Source of the DNA: Pigmentiphaga aceris
GTDB lineage: Bacteria; Pseudomonadota; Gammaproteobacteria; Burkholderiales; Burkholderiaceae_B
Direction: 5' to 3'
DNA length: 64,000 nucleotides
Assembly: GCF_008119665.1 (NCBI RefSeq)
Contig: NZ_CP043046.1
Span: 558,001 to 622,000, forward strand
A model generated the notes under the pieces. The model saw only the letters and a list, made by a program, of their open reading frames with translations. It searched no databases and had not been told where the DNA came from. The translations under genes were made by a program, and so were the position numbers. Positions 43,374-53,501 of this stretch are shown here, piece after piece. The number at the start of each line of letters is the position of its first letter. Position 1 is the first letter of the stretch.

Positions 43374-46129
43374 CGCTGACAACTGCGCTCGCCAGACGGG
43401 CGCGGTGGCAATGGGTGTTGGCGCTGGGTCTGCTGTGCTGTTGCCTGCAGGCCTTTGCGATGGTGCTTCCGGCGGGGTCCAACGCGCCGACCATGCGTGT
43501 CGGACGGATGATGGATGTTGCCGAAGACGTGCAAGGCAAGTGGTTGCTGTCAGACGCCATCGCGCACGACGCAGACTTCGCCCCGGTGGTCGCGGAAAAT
43601 TTCTCTGCCGGGTTCTCGGCCTCGGCCTGGTGGTTTCGCATCACCTTCGACAACCAGGACGACGTTCGCATACGACGCCTGTTTCGGGTGGACCCGCCAC
43701 GGCTTGAGCGTGTGACGGTGTTTGTGCCCGATGCGGCGGCCAACGATATCGACCTGCGCCGCGCAAAAGATGCGACGGCTCCCGGCTGGTGGATATTGCG
43801 CGCCGGCATGGCGGTGCCGATTCAGGAACGCGCCACTGCCGAGCGGCTGCTCAACTATCCGCTGTCATTGCCCCCGGGGCAGACCACCATCTACGTGCGG
43901 GTCGAAAGCCGCGGCATGATCACCTTGCAAGCGTCCTTGCTGGCGGTGGACCATGCCCGTGAACAAGCGCGTGCCCAAGACCTTGGCATGATGGCCATTT
44001 TCGGCGGCCTGGCCATCTTGGCGATTGCTGCGCTGCTGATTTCCGTGATGGCAGGCGAACGCATCATTGCCTATTACGGGCTGATGATCCTGTTCTATCT
44101 GCTGTATGAGATGGGCGTGCAGGGTTACGGGTCCATGCTGCTCTGGTACCGCATACCCGAGTCCAGCTTGCTGCTGTTCAATGTGATGACGCTGTTCGAA
44201 CTGGTGTTCGCCGTGGAGCTGCTCAAGCTTGCCACGCAGGCGCAGAACATTTCGCGGATGGTGGCTCGACTGCTGGATACCTGCAAGTTCATTGCAATCG
44301 GCATGATTCTCGCCGCGTTCGTGATGCCGGTTCCAACCCTGGTGTCCATGGGTTTGAACCTGGCGATGTTGTTCATCATGATCTTCGTCGGATCCCTGCT
44401 GTATCTGGCATGGCGCAAGTCCGGCGCAGCGCGCATTCTGTTGTGGTCCCTGCTGCCCGTGCTGACGATCAGTTCGGTGCGTGTGGGCGATTTCCTGAGC
44501 CTGTATTCGCTGGGCGGCTATGGCGACCTGCTGTTGCCGCTGGGGTATCTGGCGTCGATGCTGTTCCTGGCGACGCTGGTCGCCAACCGCTTGCGACTGG
44601 CCCAGGCGGCACGGCTGAGCGAACAGGCCGACAGCCTGATGCAGGCCACCTATGCCCAGGAAGCACTGGAACGCGCCATCAGCGCCCGCACCCGCGAACT
44701 GCGCGTGGCCAAGGAACGCGCGGAAAGTGCCGACATGGCCAAAGGCCATTTCCTGGCGCGCATGGGTCACGAGCTGCGCACGCCGCTGCACGCCATTCTG
44801 GGTTATGTGCAATTGCTGCGCCGCCAGCGTCGGGCCGATGTCGCCTTGCAGACGCCGCTGGCCATCATGGAAGGCAGCGGCCGTCACCTGCTTGAGCTGA
44901 TCAACGATGTGCTGGATTACTCGCGCGGTGAGCTGGCCAGCCTGGTGCTGCGGCCAACGCCTACCTACTTGTTCAGCCTGTTGCAGTCGGTGACCGATCA
45001 GCTCAGCAAGAACGACCCGTCACAGTGGGACCGCATTCGGCTGGATGTCTCGGATGATCTGCCCAGCGTGATCTGGGTCGATGGCCAGCGGTTGCGCCAG
45101 GTGCTGTTGAACCTGCTTGGCAATGCGCTGCGCCATGCTGCCGACGGCGCCGTCGATCTTCGGGTGCGGCGTGAAGATGTGGACGGCACCATGCGCCTGT
45201 ATTTCGAGGTATGCGACGAAGGCCAGGGCATTGCGCCAGAGGATCAGGAGCGGATCTTCGAGCCGTTCTCCCACGACAAGGCAAGTCCCACCGCCACCGC
45301 CGGTATCGGGCTTGGCCTGACCATCAGCCGCCAGTTGGTCCGCCTGATGCGCGGAGAACTTTCCCTGAGCAGTGTGCTGGGGGAAGGCAGCCGCTTCTAT
45401 TTCTCGATTCCTCTGGAAATCGCCAGCGAGGCCGACGTGCCGCGTGACCGCGCCACTGTTCCCTTCGGGCGTTACCTGGGACCGATGCAGCACATTCTGG
45501 TGGTTGACGACGTACTGGATAACCAGCGTTTCCTGGCCGACCTGCTGGGCGAGGCGGGCTTCGAAGTGACGCTGGCCGCCAACTGCGACGAAGCGCGTTC
45601 TGCCTTGCGTCTGGGCGGCATCGACGTGGCCTTGTTCGACCAGTTCCTGCCCGATGGCAGCGGGTGGACCTTGCTGCGTGATGCACGCCAGCTTGCGCCC
45701 GGCATGCCCGCACTGCTGGTGTCGGCCGCGCCACCCTTGCCGCCTAAGGATTGGGCGGATGACGAGAAGGGATTTGCAGCCTGCCTGCTCAAACCCATTG
45801 ACGTCGACATCTTGCTGGCGGCCTTGTCGGAAGCCCTGAACTTGTCGTGGCCGTCTGACGATGTGTCGTCGACTGCGTCCGGTCAGGAAGGTGAAGTGCA
45901 GGACGCTGCTGCTGCCCGTGCGTCTTTGTGCGCAGCGGTGGCAGACGGTGACATCTTTGCAATCGAGGCGTGGGTGGCAACGCACCTGGAAGACAGCGAC
46001 GCGTCCTTGTCAGGACTTGCCCGCGCCCTGTCGCGTGCGGTCGAGGCCATGGACTTCACCGCCATGAACGCCATCGTCAACGCCAGCACTGCCGCGCTGA
46101 ATACGCCGCCCCAGGCTTGCAGCGAATAG
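43370..46129 (+). CDS. 7TMR-DISM hybrid sensor histidine kinase
   Basis: 919-aa membrane sensor starting at a GTG that overlaps the regulator's TGA. Order of parts: signal peptide (residues 1-30), an extracellular 7TMR-DISM sensory domain that resembles a carbohydrate-binding fold, seven TM helices (~200-410), a coiled segment, HisKA with phospho-His in GHELRTPLHAILGY (near 466), HATPase (DEGQGIAPEDQERIFEPF, GIGLGLTISRQ), a receiver (HILVVDDVLDNQRFLADLL, Asp in VALFDQFLPDGSG near 756), and a C-terminal ~100-residue helical tail that is not a clear Hpt. The signal sensed is unknown. Confidence 0.9.
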   Translation: MTLTTALARRARWQWVLALGLLCCCLQAFAMVLPAGSNAPTMRVGRMMDVAEDVQGKWLLSDAIAHDADFAPVVAENFSAGFSASAWWFRITFDNQDDVRIRRLFRVDPPRLERVTVFVPDAAANDIDLRRAKDATAPGWWILRAGMAVPIQERATAERLLNYPLSLPPGQTTIYVRVESRGMITLQASLLAVDHAREQARAQDLGMMAIFGGLAILAIAALLISVMAGERIIAYYGLMILFYLLYEMGVQGYGSMLLWYRIPESSLLLFNVMTLFELVFAVELLKLATQAQNISRMVARLLDTCKFIAIGMILAAFVMPVPTLVSMGLNLAMLFIMIFVGSLLYLAWRKSGAARILLWSLLPVLTISSVRVGDFLSLYSLGGYGDLLLPLGYLASMLFLATLVANRLRLAQAARLSEQADSLMQATYAQEALERAISARTRELRVAKERAESADMAKGHFLARMGHELRTPLHAILGYVQLLRRQRRADVALQTPLAIMEGSGRHLLELINDVLDYSRGELASLVLRPTPTYLFSLLQSVTDQLSKNDPSQWDRIRLDVSDDLPSVIWVDGQRLRQVLLNLLGNALRHAADGAVDLRVRREDVDGTMRLYFEVCDEGQGIAPEDQERIFEPFSHDKASPTATAGIGLGLTISRQLVRLMRGELSLSSVLGEGSRFYFSIPLEIASEADVPRDRATVPFGRYLGPMQHILVVDDVLDNQRFLADLLGEAGFEVTLAANCDEARSALRLGGIDVALFDQFLPDGSGWTLLRDARQLAPGMPALLVSAAPPLPPKDWADDEKGFAACLLKPIDVDILLAALSEALNLSWPSDDVSSTASGQEGEVQDAAAARASLCAAVADGDIFAIEAWVATHLEDSDASLSGLARALSRAVEAMDFTAMNAIVNASTAALNTPPQACSE

Positions 46130-46167
46130 CAGCACCTGGGGTTTGAGGACTGACGCGTCAACGGCGT

Positions 46168-47505
46168 TTAATGGACGCGTTCCCCTGCCGCACGGCCGAT
46201 GCCGTAATAGCGCAGGCCGCATTCTTCCACGTAGTCCGGTTCGTACAGATTGCGGCCGTCGAAGATGGCAGGTTGCTGCAAGGTCTTGGCCAGCCAGCGG
46301 AAGTCGGGTGACTTGAACTCGCGCCATTCGGTGACGACCACCAGCACGTCTGCGCCTTCACACGCCAGATTGGCGCGCGACACGATCTCCAGCGCCGGAT
46401 CGGGGATTTCACGTCGTGCGTTACCGCTTGCCACCGGGTCGTAGGCACGTACCCGTGCGCCTGCAGCCAGCAGATCGCGGATCAAGGCCAGGCTTGGGGC
46501 TTCACGCACGTCATCGGTATTGGGTTTGAAGGCCAGGCCCCAGATGGCCACTGTGCTGCCGGCCAGGCGTGTGCCCAGATGCCGTGACACCTTGTCGAAC
46601 AGCACCCGCTTCTGTCGTTCGTTGACCGTCTGCACGCTGTTGAGCATGTCAGCCGGCACGCCGTGTTCGGTCGCCATGTGGGCAAGCGCCTGCACGTCCT
46701 TGGGGAAACACGAGCCGCCGTAGCCCGCCCCTGCGTACAGGAAATTCGGGCCGATGCGCGGGTCGGCACCCGTGCCGTGTCGCACGGCTTCGATATCGGC
46801 ACCCAGCTTTTCCGCCAGTTGCGACAGCTCGTTCATCAGCGAAATGCGGGTGGCCAGCATCGCGTTGGATGCGTATTTGGTGAATTCGGACGAACGGACG
46901 TCCATGTCGATCAGGCGGTCGCGGTTGCGGTTGTAGGGCGCATACAAGGCGCGCAACAGGCGCAGCGCCTGGCTGTCGTCGGTGCCGATGACAATGCGGT
47001 CCGGACGCTGGAAATCGTCGACCGCATTGCCTTCCTTCAGGAATTCGGGGTTCGACGCCACCGATACCTGCCAGCTTGCGCCACGGGCGCGCAGCGCGGC
47101 ACGCAAGGTGTCGAGCACCTTGTCGCAGGTGCCCACCGGCACGGTCGATTTCACGACGACGACCGTGTCGCGCTCGATGGCGTCACCGATTTCTCGGCTG
47201 GCAGCCAACACGTGCTGCAAGTCTGCCGAGCCATCTTCGCGCGGCGGGGTGCCGACGGCGATGAAGACCAGATCGGCATCCCGCACGGCAGTGGCCAGAT
47301 CGTCAGTGAAGCTCAGGCGTTCGGCCTGCAGATTGCGTGTGACCACGTCTGCCAGACCGGGTTCGTGGATGGGAATCTGACCGGCGTGCAGCATGGCCAG
47401 TTTGGCCTGGTCGCGATCGACGCAGGTGACGCGGTTGCCCACATCGGCCAGACACGCGCCGGTGACCAGGCCAACATAACCGGTACCAATGACAGCGAGA
47501 TTCAT
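46168..47505 (-). CDS. ugd: UDP-glucose 6-dehydrogenase
   Basis: Oxidises UDP-glucose to UDP-glucuronate for exopolysaccharide, capsule or LPS sugars (445 aa). It has the NAD motif VIGTGYVGLVTGACLAD, the catalytic Cys in GAGYGGSCFPKDVQAL, and WGLAFKPNTDDVREAPSL near the C-terminal domain. The ATG at 47505 overlaps the stop of lplT by 4 bases, so the two are co-transcribed. Confidence 0.96.
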   Translation of the reverse strand: MNLAVIGTGYVGLVTGACLADVGNRVTCVDRDQAKLAMLHAGQIPIHEPGLADVVTRNLQAERLSFTDDLATAVRDADLVFIAVGTPPREDGSADLQHVLAASREIGDAIERDTVVVVKSTVPVGTCDKVLDTLRAALRARGASWQVSVASNPEFLKEGNAVDDFQRPDRIVIGTDDSQALRLLRALYAPYNRNRDRLIDMDVRSSEFTKYASNAMLATRISLMNELSQLAEKLGADIEAVRHGTGADPRIGPNFLYAGAGYGGSCFPKDVQALAHMATEHGVPADMLNSVQTVNERQKRVLFDKVSRHLGTRLAGSTVAIWGLAFKPNTDDVREAPSLALIRDLLAAGARVRAYDPVASGNARREIPDPALEIVSRANLACEGADVLVVVTEWREFKSPDFRWLAKTLQQPAIFDGRNLYEPDYVEECGLRYYGIGRAAGERVH

Positions 47506-48770
47506 CGTGCGGCCTCGCTCAGTGCAGCAGCGTCGGCGCGGGCCGTCAGGCTGCGGTGGTGTTGCATGATGCCCAGCAAGGCCAGGGTGACGGTGGCGCA
47601 CAGGCCGGTGATCACCCACTCAAGCGGCAACGAGGTGCCGCGTACGCCGGCATACAAGGCAAGCATCAACATGATCGAGGCGTTCTCGCAAAAGTTTTGC
47701 ACGGCAATCGACTGGCCGGCATTCATCAGTTTGTAGCCGCGATGTTGCAGCATCGCGTTCATCGGCACGACAAAGAACCCGGCCACCGCACCGGTGGTGG
47801 CCATCAGCAGGCAGACCAGCGGAATCGACTTCAGCGGCAGCAGCATCATCACCAGCGGGCCGAACAGCAGGCCGGCGGGCAGAATGCTCAGCGCACGTTC
47901 CAGCGTGAGCATGCGGGCGGCGAAGAACGCACCGCCAGCCGCACCCAGCGCCACCATCGCAGGCAGCATGGATGCCCGGTCCAGCGTCAGGTCCAGCCCG
48001 ACTCGGCCCCAGTCGATGATGACGAACTGCAGCACGGCACCAAAGCCCCACAGCAGCCCGGTCACCATCAAGGCCACACGGGCCTGCGGATCACGCAGCA
48101 GCAGCATGAACGAGCGGCCAAAACCGCTGGCCAGTTGTCTGGGTGTTTGCGCGGCTGCATGCGGCTGTACGCCTGATTCCGGCACGAATACGTTGGTCAG
48201 GGCCGCCATGCCGTAGACCGCCAATACCGCCAAGGTGGACAGGTGCAGCGGTGCCGTACTGGCAAACACGCCGCCCAGTTGGGCCAGCAGCCCCTGGAAT
48301 TCGGCGCTGATCAGCACGCCGCCCAGTCCGGTGCCCAGAATCACGGCGGCAATCGATAAACCTTCGAACCAGGCATTGGCTGCCACCAGGCGCAAGGGCG
48401 GCAGCAATTCCAGCAGCAAACCGTATTTGGCGGGCGAGTAGGTGGCCGCACCCACGCCGATCAGGGCGTAGGCGGCGACCGGATGCAGTCCGGTCAGCAG
48501 CAGGGCACAGCCCAGCGCCTTGACGCCGTTGGTGATCATCATCACGCGGGACTTGGGCAGTCGGTCGGCGATGTGGCCGGTGGCGAACGCCAAGACGACG
48601 AACGACGCGATGAAAAAGAACTTCAGGGATGGCGTCATCCAGGCCGGGGCGGCCATTGCGTCGAGACTGGCGATGGCAATCACCAGCAAGGCGTTGTCGG
48701 CGAGTGCCGAGAAAAACTGCGCGCCCAGCAGCATCGTGACACCGCGGGGCATGGTCAGTCCGTTGGACAT
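47502..48770 (-). CDS. lplT: Lysophospholipid transporter LplT-like
   Basis: MFS protein of 422 aa with ~12 TM segments, similar to LplT, which flips lysophospholipids across the inner membrane for re-acylation. Family stretches include MLLGAQFFSALADNALLV near the start and FFVVPMNAMLQHRG. The usual partner Aas is not adjacent. The ATG at 48770 (MSNGLTMPRG) is chosen; MPRGVTML six codons later is also possible. Confidence 0.85.
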   Translation of the reverse strand: MSNGLTMPRGVTMLLGAQFFSALADNALLVIAIASLDAMAAPAWMTPSLKFFFIASFVVLAFATGHIADRLPKSRVMMITNGVKALGCALLLTGLHPVAAYALIGVGAATYSPAKYGLLLELLPPLRLVAANAWFEGLSIAAVILGTGLGGVLISAEFQGLLAQLGGVFASTAPLHLSTLAVLAVYGMAALTNVFVPESGVQPHAAAQTPRQLASGFGRSFMLLLRDPQARVALMVTGLLWGFGAVLQFVIIDWGRVGLDLTLDRASMLPAMVALGAAGGAFFAARMLTLERALSILPAGLLFGPLVMMLLPLKSIPLVCLLMATTGAVAGFFVVPMNAMLQHRGYKLMNAGQSIAVQNFCENASIMLMLALYAGVRGTSLPLEWVITGLCATVTLALLGIMQHHRSLTARADAAALSEAAR

Positions 48771-49077
48771 GGGAGCATCACGCGAAAAGAGGGGCGAGCG
48801 GCGGCCCACGCTTGCGACAAGCAAGGGCATCGAGGTCAGCCGAGCAGCATACCCGGCCCATATCGGCCATATTCGCGGCCATATTCGACGCGACGTAGCG
48901 AACGTATCGGCATGTAAATGCCAACTTCGCGTCCGTGGCGCGCAGACAATACCTGCAAGCCTTGCTGCAGCGCGCTTGCGCGGGTATCTGGCAGCGCTGC
49001 TAATATGAGGCTACCTGTCGGTTTCACAGGCAGGCGTAACAGTTTTCTTTCTCTTTGCAGCATTTGGCAGACGTCAT
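48771..49077. other. Divergent intergenic region lplT / GGDEF gene
   Basis: 307 bases with no gene recognised. It contains three closely spaced CCATAT(T)CG repeats at 48858, 48867 and 48879, and a small dyad ggcat-gtaa-atgcc at about 48909-48922. Promoters for both divergent genes must lie here. Confidence 0.45.
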
Positions 49078-50712
49078 TTGTCCACACATCCCGAATCTGT
49101 TGCCGCGCCTGCATCCGCGCCAGCCGATGCACCCTCGTTATGGGGGCGCTTGAAGCACTTCCTATGGTGGGGGCTGCTGCTGGTCATGGTGGTGCTGATG
49201 GGCCTTGCGCTGCTGGCCTTGCGCCACCAAAGCGACGAGCTGACCGGCCCGCAGCGCTACAACGACGTCTGGTACATGCACCGGACGGCCACCGAGCTGG
49301 AACGCCTGAACCTGGCGATCACGGCGGTGCGCAATGGCGTCGATGTCGAGCGCGACACCTTGTCACTGCCGCTCGAACGCATGTTGAGTGCCGTGGAAGT
49401 GGTCGACCGGGCCCCGCAGCACGCCACGGTGGTCATCGGTGAAATGCCGCAGCTGGTGTTGCAGCTGGGTGCGCTGGCCTCGGAAGTGCGGGGGTGGCTG
49501 GCCCAGGCCGGCACCGCCGATCCGATTGCGCGCATTGCCATTGCTGAAGACGTGCAGGCACGCATTCCTGCATGGCGTGAAGTCCTGCAGAACGGTGCGA
49601 TCGATGTGCAGTTCAATCTTTCTCAGCGTATTGACGGTGATCGGCGTGGCCTGTTCAGTGCACTGACGGTGGTGACCTGGGCCTTGGGCGCGTTGATGCT
49701 GTGCACAGCCGCGCTGCTGGCGCATCTGTTGTGGTCCAGGCGGCGCGCACAGCAAGTGTCGCGGGTGTTGAGCGAACTCAACCGCACGCTGGAACAACGC
49801 ATCGACGAACGCACGCTGGAACTGGGCGAACGACGCGCCTTGCTCGACTTCATTCTGGAAGCCAGCCCCAGCGACGTGGCCTTGTCCGACGCGGCAACCG
49901 GGCGTCTGCACTTTGCCAATCACCGGCTGCTGGAACGCCTGGGTTTGCCGGCGGATGTGGAATTCCTGCCCGTAGAGCACCTGTTGGCTGACCCGCTGCA
50001 AGGGTCTGAATTGGTGGCGGAACTCGACCGGCATGGCCGAATCGAGGGGCACGAAGCCCGCATGGCAGGCATTCCGCCGTACTTTGGTCTGGTGTCGGCC
50101 CGCAAGCTGGCCGTGGGTGGGGTGCCGGCCTACCTGATGTGGAGCTTCGACATTTCCGAGCGCATTGCGCTGGAATCGCGGCTGCGCGAATTGGCCAGCA
50201 CCGATGTGCTCAGCGGCCTGTTGAACCGCAGGGCGTTCCTGCAGCAATGCGCCAGCGCCTCGGCCCAGTGTCTGCGCCACAGTCGGCCCTACGCGATGCT
50301 GATGATCGACATCGATTACTTCAAACGCATCAACGACACCTACGGGCACCACGTAGGCGATGAAGTCATCCGGGCAGTTGGCGAACTCATGCACGAGCAC
50401 GCGCGTGAATCCGACATTTCCGGTCGCATGGGCGGTGAGGAATTTGCGGTGATGTTGCCGGAAACGTCCTTGGAGGACGCCATGCGGGTGGCACGCCGCC
50501 TGCATTCTGCCGTCAACGAATTGCGTCTGGAACTGAGTGAAGCCAAGGAGCTGCGCTTCACCTCGTCGATTGGCGTGGCGGATGCCAGCCTGGACGAGCG
50601 CAGTGTGGAAACGCTGTTGCAACGCGCCGACAGCGCGCTTTATCAAGCCAAGCGCAACGGACGCAACCGTATCGAGGCGGTGCCGATACAGACGCAGGAC
50701 GCCGCCAGTTGA
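49078..50712 (+). CDS. Membrane-bound diguanylate cyclase (GGDEF)
   Basis: 544-aa protein predicted to make cyclic-di-GMP. A TM helix (residues ~28-48) is followed by a periplasmic helical sensor domain, a second TM helix (~195-215), a coiled coil, a PAS-like segment, and a C-terminal GGDEF domain with active site GGEEF (near residue 451). An inhibitory I-site RESD lies five residues before it, so product feedback is likely. No EAL domain. The start appears to be a TTG (MSTHPES), as no upstream ATG fits; that choice is uncertain. Confidence 0.9.
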   Translation: MSTHPESVAAPASAPADAPSLWGRLKHFLWWGLLLVMVVLMGLALLALRHQSDELTGPQRYNDVWYMHRTATELERLNLAITAVRNGVDVERDTLSLPLERMLSAVEVVDRAPQHATVVIGEMPQLVLQLGALASEVRGWLAQAGTADPIARIAIAEDVQARIPAWREVLQNGAIDVQFNLSQRIDGDRRGLFSALTVVTWALGALMLCTAALLAHLLWSRRRAQQVSRVLSELNRTLEQRIDERTLELGERRALLDFILEASPSDVALSDAATGRLHFANHRLLERLGLPADVEFLPVEHLLADPLQGSELVAELDRHGRIEGHEARMAGIPPYFGLVSARKLAVGGVPAYLMWSFDISERIALESRLRELASTDVLSGLLNRRAFLQQCASASAQCLRHSRPYAMLMIDIDYFKRINDTYGHHVGDEVIRAVGELMHEHARESDISGRMGGEEFAVMLPETSLEDAMRVARRLHSAVNELRLELSEAKELRFTSSIGVADASLDERSVETLLQRADSALYQAKRNGRNRIEAVPIQTQDAAS

Positions 50713-50770
50713 AGGTTCAGACCACTGACGGTTCAACCCACTGAAGGTTCAATAAGGTGGGCTTGTCGCC

Positions 50771-50989
50771 TTAGCGGCTGCGCCGTGGATAACCCTCGGC
50801 GCGTATGCGTTGCCAGACGATGCGCTTCTCGTCGTCCGTCATGAATACCCAGTTGGCCACTTCCATGGCCGTGCGCCCGCAACCGCGACAGACATCGTCA
50901 AACAGCGTGGAACACACCGCCACACAGGGCGAATCGGTGACCTGCAGTGAATCTGCAGGCTGATGGCGAGAGGGCGGTGCGTCGTTCAT
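50771..50989 (-). CDS. DUF1289 family protein
   Basis: Small 72-aa protein with the DUF1289 cysteine pattern SPCVAVCSTLFDDVCRGCGRT, followed by a conserved W and a basic end (GYPRRSR). It is probably a metal-binding module; the function is unknown. The ATG at 50989 is chosen because the longer reading overlaps metK. It follows metK on the same strand. Confidence 0.88.
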   Translation of the reverse strand: MNDAPPSRHQPADSLQVTDSPCVAVCSTLFDDVCRGCGRTAMEVANWVFMTDDEKRIVWQRIRAEGYPRRSR

Positions 50990-51065
50990 GGCGGGTCTGT
51001 GCACCCTGTTGCGCCTGGGCGGCGCAAGAACGGACCGGGCGAGGCTGCCCCCGGTCCTGTTGCTT

Positions 51066-52232
51066 TTAGAGGCCAGCAGCCTTGCGCAGTTCCGCAGCGC
51101 GGTCGGTCGCTTCCCAGGTGAACTCGGGCTCCGAGCGGCCGAAGTGACCATAGGCAGCGGTCTTGGCGTAGATCGGACGCAGCAGGTCCAGCATCTTCAC
51201 GATGCCGCGCGGACGCAGGTCGAACATTTCACGGACCAGCTTGGCAATCTGCTCGTCGGGGATCAGGCCGCTGCCTTCGGTGTAGACCGTGATGTTGATC
51301 GGCTGGGCCACGCCGATGGCGTAGCTGACTTGCACCTGCGCCTGGCGGGCGAGGCCGGCTGCGACGATGTTCTTGGCCACGTAACGCGCGGCGTAGGCAG
51401 CCGAACGGTCGACCTTGGACGGGTCCTTGCCCGAGAACGCGCCGCCACCGTGCGGGCATGCGCCGCCGTAGGTGTCGACGATGATCTTGCGACCGGTCAG
51501 GCCGCAATCGCCTTGCGGGCCGCCGATGACAAAGCGGCCGGTGGGGTTGACCAGGTACTTGGTCTGCGCGGTCAGCAATTCAGCCGGAATGGCCTTCTTG
51601 ATGATTTCTTCGATGACCGCTTCGCGGATGGTCTCTTGCGAGACTTCCGGTGCGTGCTGGGTAGACAGCACCACGGTGTCGATCTCGGTCGGCTTGCCGT
51701 CGACATAACGGAAAGTGACCTGCGACTTGGCGTCCGGGCGCAGCCACGGCAGACGGCCGTCCTTGCGCAGTTCGCTCTGGCGCTGCACCAGACGGTGCGA
51801 ATACCAGATCGGGGCGGGCATCAGGTCGGGGGTTTCGTCGCAGGCGTAGCCGAACATCAGGCCCTGGTCGCCAGCGCCTTGGTTCAGGTTGTCGTCCTGG
51901 GCGCGATCCACGCCCTGGGCGATGTCGGGCGATTGCTTGTCGTAGGCGACCAGCACCGCGCAACCCTTGTAGTCGATACCGTATTCGGTATTGTCGTAGC
52001 CGATGCGCTTGATGGTGTCGCGGGCGACCTGGATGTAATCGACATTGGCGCGCGAGGTGATTTCACCTGCCAGCACGACCAGACCGGTATTGCACAGCGT
52101 TTCTGCCGCTACCCGCGAGGTGGGGTCCTGGGCCAGCAAGGCGTCCAGAATGGCGTCGGAGATTTGATCGGCAACCTTGTCGGGGTGCCCTTCGGAAACG
52201 GATTCCGAAGTGAAGAGGAAGTCATTGGCCAC
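51066..52232 (-). CDS. metK: S-adenosylmethionine synthetase
   Basis: Makes SAM from methionine and ATP. N-terminal [32 protein letters not shown], the loop [20 protein letters not shown] and the C-terminal GHFGR are all present (388 aa). The start is a GTG (VANDFLF) with AAGGA upstream. No known SAM riboswitch was recognised in its leader. Confidence 0.97.
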   Translation of the reverse strand: MANDFLFTSESVSEGHPDKVADQISDAILDALLAQDPTSRVAAETLCNTGLVVLAGEITSRANVDYIQVARDTIKRIGYDNTEYGIDYKGCAVLVAYDKQSPDIAQGVDRAQDDNLNQGAGDQGLMFGYACDETPDLMPAPIWYSHRLVQRQSELRKDGRLPWLRPDAKSQVTFRYVDGKPTEIDTVVLSTQHAPEVSQETIREAVIEEIIKKAIPAELLTAQTKYLVNPTGRFVIGGPQGDCGLTGRKIIVDTYGGACPHGGGAFSGKDPSKVDRSAAYAARYVAKNIVAAGLARQAQVQVSYAIGVAQPINITVYTEGSGLIPDEQIAKLVREMFDLRPRGIVKMLDLLRPIYAKTAAYGHFGRSEPEFTWEATDRAAELRKAAGL

Positions 52233-52628
52233 GCAAATAGTCCTTTTTTTCAGGCTACCGGCGGCACGCGCGCCGGCATGGATGCGGCGCCTCGTGGGTC
52301 TTTGGAAACTGCGGGACCCAGCGCGACGCTTTAGCGGAATTTAGAATGCGAACTGGCATTGCCGTCGCGTATCGCCCCGCAAGTTGTCGTGTTAACCCGG
52401 CGATTTGATTCATTTTAGGGGAAAATCGGCCAGGGCTGTTTGATGTCCTGCCAGAGCCTGTGGGTAATCGATATTCGACCCCATGTTGTCATGGGTCAGT
52501 CTGTCGATTAGTCCGTGGTTTGTGCCCTGTTTGTTCTGTTGTGCCGTTTTCTGTTGTGCTTTGTTCGTCCTTTTGCTGCTCCTGTTGTTCCCCGCTGTTC
52601 CCCGCTTTTCCCACCACCTTGGTACTCA
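52233..52628. other. Divergent intergenic region metK / acyltransferase gene
   Basis: 396 bases without a recognised gene. The metK side has a T-run (52243-52250). The acyltransferase side (52480-52620) is strikingly poor in A on the plus strand and rich in T and G. The same G+T bias continues into the acyltransferase gene. Confidence 0.5.
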
Positions 52629-53471
52629 ATGCTTCAGCTTTTCCGTCTGCTTGCCTATCTTCCGCTGTCCTGGCTGCAAGCCATTGGCCGCCTGCTGGGG
52701 CGTTTTACCCGCGCCCGGTCGCAGCCCTATCGCGAGCGGCTGCACGAGAACGCGTTGCAGGCGGGTTATGACGACCCTGCGCTTGAGCGCGAGGCGGCGG
52801 CGCAGGCGGGTGCCAGTGTGTTGGAACTGCCACATGTGTGGTTTCGCGGCGACCGTGCGGTGGGTGCGGTGCTGTGTGATGACTGGGCGGTGGTGGAGGC
52901 GGCGCGTGCCGAGGCGCGGGGCATTCTGTTTTTGACTCCGCACTGGGGGTGTTTTGAAGTTACGGCGCGTTATTACGCGCGTGAGGCGCCGATCACGGTG
53001 TTGTATCGACCGCCGCGCAAGCGTTGGTTGGCACCGTTGATCGAGGGGGCGCGCAGTGGTGCGAATCTGAATACTGCGCCGGCAACCTTGAAGGGGGTGC
53101 GTGAGCTGGTGCGGGCGTTGCGTCGGGGCGAGGCGGTGGGGATGTTGCCGGATCAGGTGCCGGGGGAAGGTGAGGGTGTTTGGGCACCGTTCTTTGGTCG
53201 CAGTGCGTTCACGATGACGTTGCCGGGGAAGCTGGCGGCGCAGACGGGGGCGGCGGTGATTCTGGCGGGGGCGGAGCGGCTGTCGGGGGGCAGGGGCTGG
53301 CGTTTGCATTTGTCGCGTGTGGAGGGGCCGGTGCCGGAGGATGCGGTGGCGCAGGCTACCTGGGTGAATGCGGCGATGGAGCGTATGGTGCGGCGTAATC
53401 CTGGTCAGTATCTGTGGGGCTATAACCGGTATAAGACGCCGCGTGGGGAGCATGCTGCTGCGCCTGAGTAG
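52629..53471 (+). CDS. Lysophospholipid/lipid A acyltransferase, LpxL (HtrB) family
   Basis: Inner-membrane acyltransferase of 280 aa, probably adding a secondary acyl chain to lipid A. The catalytic HxxxxE motif is HWGCFE, followed by ITVLYRPPRKRWL and the later MLPDQVPGEGEGV. The ATG at 52629 starts a hydrophobic anchor (MLQLFRLLAYLPLSWL). In the last 123 codons I count only 9 ending in C and 2 in A, a strong G/T third-position bias like that of moaA. Repeat copy C follows directly. Confidence 0.88.
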   Translation: MLQLFRLLAYLPLSWLQAIGRLLGRFTRARSQPYRERLHENALQAGYDDPALEREAAAQAGASVLELPHVWFRGDRAVGAVLCDDWAVVEAARAEARGILFLTPHWGCFEVTARYYAREAPITVLYRPPRKRWLAPLIEGARSGANLNTAPATLKGVRELVRALRRGEAVGMLPDQVPGEGEGVWAPFFGRSAFTMTLPGKLAAQTGAAVILAGAERLSGGRGWRLHLSRVEGPVPEDAVAQATWVNAAMERMVRRNPGQYLWGYNRYKTPRGEHAAAPE

Positions 53472-53501
53472 GGGTTTGTGTTTTTTTAGTCCCGGTGTGT
53501 C

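Noticed and set aside
52233..52628. SAM riboswitch in the metK leader
   Set aside because: I could not find the conserved core of any SAM riboswitch class; only a T-run and unstructured sequence.
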